Assembly: GCA_963556495.2 (NCBI GenBank)
Contig: OY747707.1
Span: 4,895,001-4,959,000 of the forward strand
DNA length: 64,000 nt
Source: Valencia hispanica
Lineage: Eukaryota > Chordata > Actinopteri > Cyprinodontiformes > Valenciidae
Reading direction: 5' to 3'
A program made the translations under genes and the position numbers. Below the pieces are notes generated by a model, which saw only the letters and a list, made by a program, of their open reading frames with translations, was not told the DNA's origin and searched no databases. Of this stretch, positions 58,140 to 64,000 are shown one piece after another. Every line of letters starts with the position of its first letter. Position 1 is the stretch's first letter.

Positions 58140-58690
58140 GGGCCTGTTTACACGACAACGTTGCCGTTTTTGTTTGAATACGCGGGTGAAAACGCGCTGT
58201 GTTTACACGACAGGGCGCGCGAAGGAAAACAATGTAGTACATATGCCCGGCCTTTAGATGGCAGTGTGCCCCGTGTATGCAGTGTTCCAAGGTTTCCCCC
58301 TCACAACCTGGAAAAGAAACATTTCATGATAACTAACAATGGCGGTCTTCTTGTAGTTTGCTTAAATAAAGGCGTATTAATTTTTTGACGCACGTACTTT
58401 ATGCGTTTCCGTTGGCGATCGCATAGAACCTGATTATCTCTTAAGTTTTGCTTACAGAGACTAAATAACTTCAGAAGCTGCATCAGCAGTAACAGCATAC
58501 CTGGATCCGCCATTGTTGTTGTTTTTCTCTAGAAAGGCGGAGTGCGCAAGTGCAACACGTCCGTAGGCTGCTGGCAGTGACGTCATCGTTTTCAAACCTC
58601 TCCGGCTTGCGTTTACACGACAACGAATCACCCAGCGTTTTCAAAACTCTCCACTCTGGAAGCCATTTCCCAAAAGATGCGATAAGCAGA
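58140..58690. mobile_element. Harbinger-like element, right end missing
   Basis: Starts GGGCCTGTTTACACGACAAC directly after TTA, with internal repeats of TTTACACGACA at 58201 and 58613. The end resembles other fish non-autonomous elements with GGCC termini. No matching right end was found. No coding capacity. Confidence 0.45.
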
Positions 58691-58929
58691 AGTGGACTAC
58701 CAGAATAAAGTCTGTGTTTTGGGAAACTCTATGTATGAATCATTGTTTATTTTTGTCCCAACATGTCCAACATTTCAGCTTAAAACGTAGGATGAGCTGT
58801 TTTAACGGCAATACAGACGTTTACTGATGGATTTACAGCAACAGTGATGCACCAGCAGCAGGAGTTTATATGGAGGTTCGCAAGACCAGGCTTTTATTTT
58901 GATAGTCCACTTCTGCTTAACGGCAAGTG

Positions 58930-59410
58930 ATTTAGTATATTATTTAGCTTGGCAGTTTAGCTGGCGGCTAAATGCAGATAAACTAAATATTTAGTTTGAA
59001 ACTACGTATTTAGTTGATCTTCATTTAGCTCTCGGCTAAATTAATATTTAGCTAACAAGCTAAATATTTAGCTACCAAACTAAACTGGCTAGCTAAATAT
59101 ATAGCTTCGAAGTAAATATTTAACTCAGAGCTAACGATTTAGCTAATATGTAAATTCACTTGCCGATAAGCAAAAGGGGACTTTCAAAATAAAGTTCAGC
59201 CTCGTCAGCAGTTTATACAGAGGTTTGCAAGACCCAGCTTTTATTTTGGTAGTCCACTTCCGTTTATAGGAAGTAAATTTGAATTATATATTCAGTTCGA
59301 AGCTAAATATTTAGCTAGCCGGTTTAGCTTGCTAGCTAAATATTTAGCTTGCAAACTAACTATTTAGTTTTTTTTACCTAAATATTTAGTTCGAAACTGA
59401 GACATTTATG
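58930..59410. repeat. CTAAATATTTAG array, short
   Basis: Diverged units with CTAAATATTTAGC motifs and GCTAGC blocks, interrupted at about 59160-59270 by the GACCCAGCTTTTATTTTGG flank block that also occurs at 17440 and 49325. It is less regular than the arrays at 46 and 50 kb. Confidence 0.75.
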
Positions 59411-59503
59411 AATGAATAAATAACATGGATGCAAATTTGAAAAATTAACTCCCATTTTTGTTCTCTTATGACTGGATAAATAACCCAAATTATTGCTATG
59501 AAC

Positions 59504-60037
59504 TAGGGCTGGGCGATACGGCCTCAAATCTATATTGCGATATAATCTGAAGCATTTGCGGTAACGATATTTATTGCGATATATTCTTTTCTTCTGTTTA
59601 TATATGTCAAAATGACTGTTTGCTCACATTCCAGATACATTGCAGCAGAACAACTTCAAAAAAGTATAGAATCCCATTCAAGGAACATTCAAATCTTTTT
59701 CCAAAAACTGCAACACAAAAATTCTCTTTACATGAAGAAAGATGAAGATATTTTAAATAAAATAAAAGCAATAGGTTATGAGAACACAAAGTTAAAAGTT
59801 GTGCAAAATGTAAAAAGGGGAATAACATTTCTTTCTGCTTTCCTGATGACTTATTTGTAAAATAAATGTTGCGCAAAAATAAACCGCTTTAAGTTCAAGA
59901 GGTTTTATTTCCGTTAAATACAAAATAACACATTTTTAACTTGCAATATCAAGTGTAAATATGTACATCAGTATTTGTACCTGGTACAAAGTATTCATAT
60001 CATTTCTACCTTATATCGTTTATATTTCCCACTACTA
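59504..60037 (+). mobile_element. hAT-like element, complete copy
   Basis: 534 bp starting TAGGGCTGGGCGATACGG and ending TTTCCCACTACTA. Flanks CTATGAAC (59496-59503) and CTATTAAC (60038-60045) match at 7 of 8 positions, an 8-bp hAT-type target duplication. The interior has small frames (59612-59860) rich in Lys and Asn without a transposase signature. It serves as the reference for the split copy at 5683-10012. Confidence 0.65.
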
Positions 60038-60079
60038 CTATTAACATTCGACTGTGTAACTTTACAAACGGCACTTCAT

Positions 60080-61007
60080 AAATCCATCCTGCGAGTGCAG
60101 AGCACAGTGCAGCGTGTTTTATTTTTAACCAAGTATTTGTGCTATTCTTTCCTTTGCGTAGAGCAGAGGATCATCTTTCTGTGGGAAGACCCTCTTGTAA
60201 CCCCAGGACAACCATCCCTCTCTCCAGGTTCACTCAACACTTCAGATCGACGTGTAATAATCAAACTTATCTCAGGGTTTAAAACAGTGAAAATATTTGA
60301 CATGTTTTAGTCTCTCATTAGCGGAGACGTGACATGTGTCCATTCTTCTTCTGTCCATCCATCATCTCTGATCTGCTGGACCAAAGCAGGAGCCACGTGT
60401 CTTGCATATTCACCCACACATACTGTAACTGCTGCCACTGAGGAGCAAGCTCTGCAGAGGTGGACCATTCTGACGCTTTCCTCTCTGCAACTAAACCCTC
60501 TCAACTTGAAGTTCTTGATGATCCAGAAATCGCGTCGTGTCGCTGCAGGAACCAAATTACTTCAGCTTTACCTGGGCTGATGGTATTAGTGTTTGCAACA
60601 GGAGAGGCAGCTAATGATTATCGTAGTAGATCCATCCAGATTTTTCTCTGAGGGTACATTGGCTTTTCTCAGAAGCAGTACATATTTATCTGCGTCTCTT
60701 CAGGGCTGGTGTTGAAATTCAGCCCTGTAGATTGGTTCGCAGAGGTCTTTTATCTGATCGCTCAAAGGATGCAAGTGGAAACATACTTTTAACAAAAAAA
60801 AGTCTGTTCTCATGTTGGTATAATACCAAAAACATCAAAAGCATGTAGGGGTTGTCAAATCATTGCGTTAATTGCAGTTAATTGAATAAAGCCATATTTA
60901 GCGCGTTATGTTTTTTAAATTGCATTAATCTACTTTTTAATCTTTTAACTTTCCGGTTTCTGCATGCGAGTTGCCTGTATAGAAAATCTGTTTTTACGCT
61001 TTTTTGT

Positions 61008-61010
<3 letters not shown>
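60080..61010. other. No gene seen
   Basis: Small frames at 60329-60651 and 59975-60310 have no known domain. No exon or RNA gene recognised. Confidence 0.4.

Positions 61011-61013
<3 letters not shown>

Positions 61014-61099
<86 letters not shown>
61014..61099. repeat. TA dinucleotide microsatellite
   Basis: About 43 uninterrupted TA repeats. Long perfect TA runs are unstable and the length may vary between individuals. It replaces the expected left part of the adjacent repeat. Confidence 0.98.
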
Positions 61100-61100
<1 letters not shown>

Positions 61101-61102
<2 letters not shown>

Positions 61103-62210
61103 CGGTTGCCAGAAAGAAGCGTCTTTGTTGCTGTGTATCATGTTAGCAGCAGCAGACATGTTCCACTTTATCGGTGCTGTCCGGGGCGTCCTCCCCGAGC
61201 TGCAGCTCATGTTTACTAGACGTCAGCCCAAGTGGAGCTTTAAGTCTGAAACAGGAAGGAAATGTCCTTCATTCCATCCTGGTGGCGACTAATTGTAGCA
61301 AAGAGCAGCATTACTCATAGCTGGTAGATTAGTTTCTGTGTATGACAGGTGGCAAACATCCCATTGGTCAAAAACTATTAGAACGCAGCAAAGTTAGAGT
61401 TCTGTCTTAAATTGACAGCGAAAGAAAAAACAAAGACTGGAGTATAAACTTGCTCTGCGATGGACTGGCGACCTCTCCAGGGTGGACCCCGCCTCTCGCC
61501 CCTTGACCGCTGGAGATAGGCACCAGCCCCCCCCCCCCCCCCCCCCCCCCCCGCAACCCTGCATTAGGATGGACGGGTATAGAAAATGGATGGATGGAGT
61601 ATAAACTTTGTGTCTTTAGGAGAATGCTGCTTTTTATTTTCTGTTACTTTAAACAGAAAAATAATACATATTTTCTTAGAATATCATTTCAGATTTTTGT
61701 GAAATGTTTGTCCTGTATGACTTAAAAATATTCTAATATAGGAGATTAATTATTTCTATTTAGATTTTAAAGTCATTTCTATAATGTTTGACTTGTAAAA
61801 GCTGATGTGAAGTTTATTTAATTTGTCTTTCCAACCACATAGAGCAGGAATACTTTAAATATGTTATAATCAAAAGTCTTCTTTAAGTTAACAGAAAATG
61901 ATTGATGTGTTTAAGGATTGGACCAAATTTCCTCTTTTAAGGGAATCAAAATAGGGTCACCCTGTATTATATTTAAATTTGACCTTGATGATTATGAAAC
62001 ATATTTTGGACGTGTGATGGTTTTATTTATCAATTGGTTTGAATACTTTAATTAATGGAAACGGGATGGATTTAAGAGTAGAAATTAGCCATGGAAGGAA
62101 TGAAGGAAAAAACCCTAAATGGGGGAACAAATATGCAACAAAAATAATCATTTTATAACCGAATCGAATCGAAATTGTGAGGCACCCAAGATGGGAACAC
62201 CCCTATTGAA
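61101..62210 (+). repeat. Dispersed repeat A, copy 2 (inverted relative to copy 1)
   Basis: 61101-61437 and 61609-61900 match the reverse complement of 14262-14930 in order, including GAGCTGCAGCTCATGTTTAC (minus strand of copy 1) and CCACATAGAGCAGGAATACT. The sequence probably extends to about 62200, where a GAATCGAATCGAAATTGTGA motif occurs. A LINE fragment is inserted at 61452-61594. Confidence 0.6.
61452..61594 (+). mobile_element. LINE 3' end insertion with 14-bp target duplication
   Basis: 143 bp reading GCGATGGACTGGCGACCTCT, a long C run (61527-61552) and a GGATGGATGG tail, a common teleost LINE 3' end. It is flanked by TGGAGTATAAACTT at 61438-61451 and 61595-61608. The first TGG could belong to the tail, so the duplication is 11-14 bp. 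Severe 5' truncation is normal for LINEs. Confidence 0.8.
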
Positions 62211-62214
62211 GATT

Positions 62215-63470
62215 GATTGAAAACGTGATGAGAACTTCTGCAGAAGCACCGTGTGTCCTTCGGCCTACCTGCACATCAACATTTAATTCCTTGCCTGGTG
62301 TCAAAATGAACCCGTGGTCTGTTCTGGACACCGGATGAAGATTTGGAGTGACAGGTTCTTTCAATATTCATATATTACCCTGGGATTCCTGGCTCCCTCA
62401 TTCCTCGGGCTTCAGGGACCAAGTGAGGATCCAAAGGAACGTCTGGAAGCCTCCAGCTGCAACGGACTGCGTTAGAACGTAGAGTTTTTCCAGGCCCGGC
62501 GTCGTGGTAGTAAACAGCTCCATGTGCCGGCCCTGAGGACCCTGGCATGCCGCGGAGGGTGTGAGTGTGATGACATAAATACTTTGGTATCTTTTTTATT
62601 GTCTGCCTTTTAAAGCTAAAAAACAAACGCCTCCCGCTGGTTGGAGAATCAGGGGTTCTTGTCACGTATTCCCACAGAGTAACTTTTTTTAATTTATGCT
62701 TCCCAGACATCTGCCGGTGCCCTCAGTGGTCGGTTCTCAAGCCCCTGGGCATGTTAAACAGCAGTTCATAAGTTTAAAGTCATTTTCTGGAATGCTTTAA
62801 ATGCAAATTGTGGGAAATGTGGACGAGCTAGAAGCAGCCCTGCTCTCAGAGGAGCCATGTGATCAATCTTAAATGCGTCTGTCCACTTAACCAGCCTCTC
62901 CTAAATTTTTTCCGTTTTCCTCCGGCTGGAACCCTGCTAACAGAAGGTCAGAGCAGAGGGGCAGGACGCTAAGCTCACAGGAACTTCTTCCTTCCTTCCA
63001 GGCAACAGAAATAACTATTTACTTTGTTGTTTTTGTAAAATGAAGTAGAAGGAAATATCAAATTCCAACTAAATTGAGCTGAAATGGGTATCTAAAGTTC
63101 AGTTCAACCCTAATGACAAATTAATTACAAATGTGATCCAGGGGATTTCTGTTAGAACAGAAAAGTAATCATTTTACTTACTGCTGCTGATTTTATGCAT
63201 TGATATTTACAGTTATAATACTGTATTTATTTGTTCTGATGCATAGAAATACAGAATAAACACCTCATAATAAATGTAGGATTATATTTGAAGTGCTTGC
63301 TGTGCAGAAACATATCTGCTCTCGTCAGAATAACATGAGTGTAACAAGCTGATGGTAGCTGGTTGATTAGTCAGGCTATATGCTCTGGTAGGGCCTGTAG
63401 TCAGCTGTTTGAAGTTTACCAGCTGTAGTTTTAAAGCAGCTTTAACAGAATTATGGGTGCACTTTATCTA
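62215..63470. other. No gene seen
   Basis: The frame at 62375-62710 on the minus strand has no known domain. No exon, RNA gene or named repeat recognised. Confidence 0.4.
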
Positions 63471-63474
63471 AAAA

Positions 63475-64000
63475 GCTAAATATTTAGTTTACAATTTAAA
63501 TACTTAGCTAACGAGCAAACTATTTAGCGCTAAACAAAATATTTAGATAAAAGGCTAAATATTTAGTTTACTACTTAAATACTTAGCTTACATGTTAAAT
63601 ATTTAGCTCCAAACTAAATATTTAGGTAACAAGCAAAATATTTAGATGACTAATTAAATACTTAGCTAACAAGCGAACTATTTAGGTAAAAAGCTAAATA
63701 TTTAGTTTATTAATTTAATACTTAGCTTACATGTTAAATATTTAGCTCCAAACTAAATATTTAGGTAACAAGCAAAATATTTAGATGACTAATTAAATAC
63801 TTAGCTAACAAGCGAACTATTTAGGTAAAAAGCTAAATATTTAGTTTACTAATTAAATACTTAGTTTCCAACTAAATATTTAGCTCCAAACTATATATCT
63901 AGGTAACAAGCTAAATATTTAGATGACTAATTAAACACTTAGTTAACAAGCTAAATATTTAGCTCCAAACAAATTTCTAAACGTAAAAATGTAGCCAAAA
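63475..64000. repeat. CTAAATATTTAG array with 139-bp higher-order unit, runs off window
   Basis: A block holding CATGTTAAATATTTAGCTCC recurs at 63591 and 63730, a 139-bp period made of shorter, diverged CTAAATATTTAG-type units (AACTATTTAGGTAAAAAGC, TTAAATACTTAGC). The array is open at the window edge. Confidence 0.85.

Larger units (their letters stand above)
58098..60075. mobile_element. TIR/array element, copy with three nested disruptions
   Basis: A left inner TIR block (TTAATTTGGGTTATTTA, ending 58139) is cut by a Harbinger-like end. The flank block and array occupy 58780-59410. The right TIR block (ATAAATAACCCAAATTATTG, ending 59495) is cut by a hAT-like element and resumes at 60046 with GACTGTGTAACTTTACAAAC and GGCAC. 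Putting the pieces together restores the right end of the family. Whether 58098-58139 belongs to the same copy is inference. Confidence 0.5.

Noticed and set aside
61014..61210. Frames of repeated Tyr-Ile
   Set aside because: Translation of the TA microsatellite.

Overview
The window looks like teleost fish nuclear DNA. It has intron-split genes with GT/AG splice sites and AT-rich introns. It is dense with fish-type transposons: Tc1/mariner, hAT-like, Harbinger-like, RTE-like and L2-like LINEs, Ty3/gypsy, BEL/Pao and tRNA-SINEs. It also carries many minisatellites. There is no prokaryotic gene organisation. Almost every long open reading frame here is transposon-derived or is an artefact of a tandem repeat.

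The one host gene I can support is tissue factor pathway inhibitor (tfpi), on the + strand. Six coding exons were found: Kunitz 1 (21263-21466), Kunitz 2 (29050-29226), two short linker exons (29790-29867 and 34875-34934), Kunitz 3 (43598-43786) and a short basic C-terminal exon ending at a stop at 43948. All junctions are GT/AG and all are phase 1, so the exons join in frame. Together they give about 258 residues without the signal peptide. The signal-peptide exon was not found and may lie left of the window. Kunitz 1 has Lys and Kunitz 2 has Arg at the P1 site, as in vertebrate TFPI; Kunitz 3 has Ser there. A possible alternative last exon with a hydrophobic tail (42860-42930) lies just before the Kunitz 3 exon, where mammals keep the TFPI-beta exon. 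A GC-rich block at about 48.15-48.46 kb with a strong splice donor may be the first non-coding exon of the next gene.

Layout: 0.6-2.15 kb is a GATGAACA-type minisatellite. 3.6-5.15 kb is a terminal-inverted-repeat (TIR) element with an internal CTAAATATTTAG array and a Harbinger-like element nested in one end. 5.7-10.0 kb is a hAT-like element split by an unclassified insert (itself holding a MITE) and by an RTE-like LINE with a 13-bp target duplication. 11.2-15.1 kb is a Tc1 element split by a Ty3/gypsy pol fragment and another repeat. 15.2-21.2 kb holds array fragments, a SINE, a Tc1 remnant and a 29-bp minisatellite. 21.3-45.5 kb is tfpi, with repeats filling its introns. 45.9-47.8, 49.3-51.9 and 58.1-60.1 kb hold further array-bearing copies. 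One contains a nearly complete Tc1 copy. 61-62.2 kb is an inverted copy of the 14.3-15.1 kb repeat, and 63.5-64 kb is another array that runs off the end.

The most unusual theme is the family of elements that have TIRs but an interior made of expandable, palindrome-rich CTAAATATTTAG arrays. Other transposons have repeatedly inserted into them.
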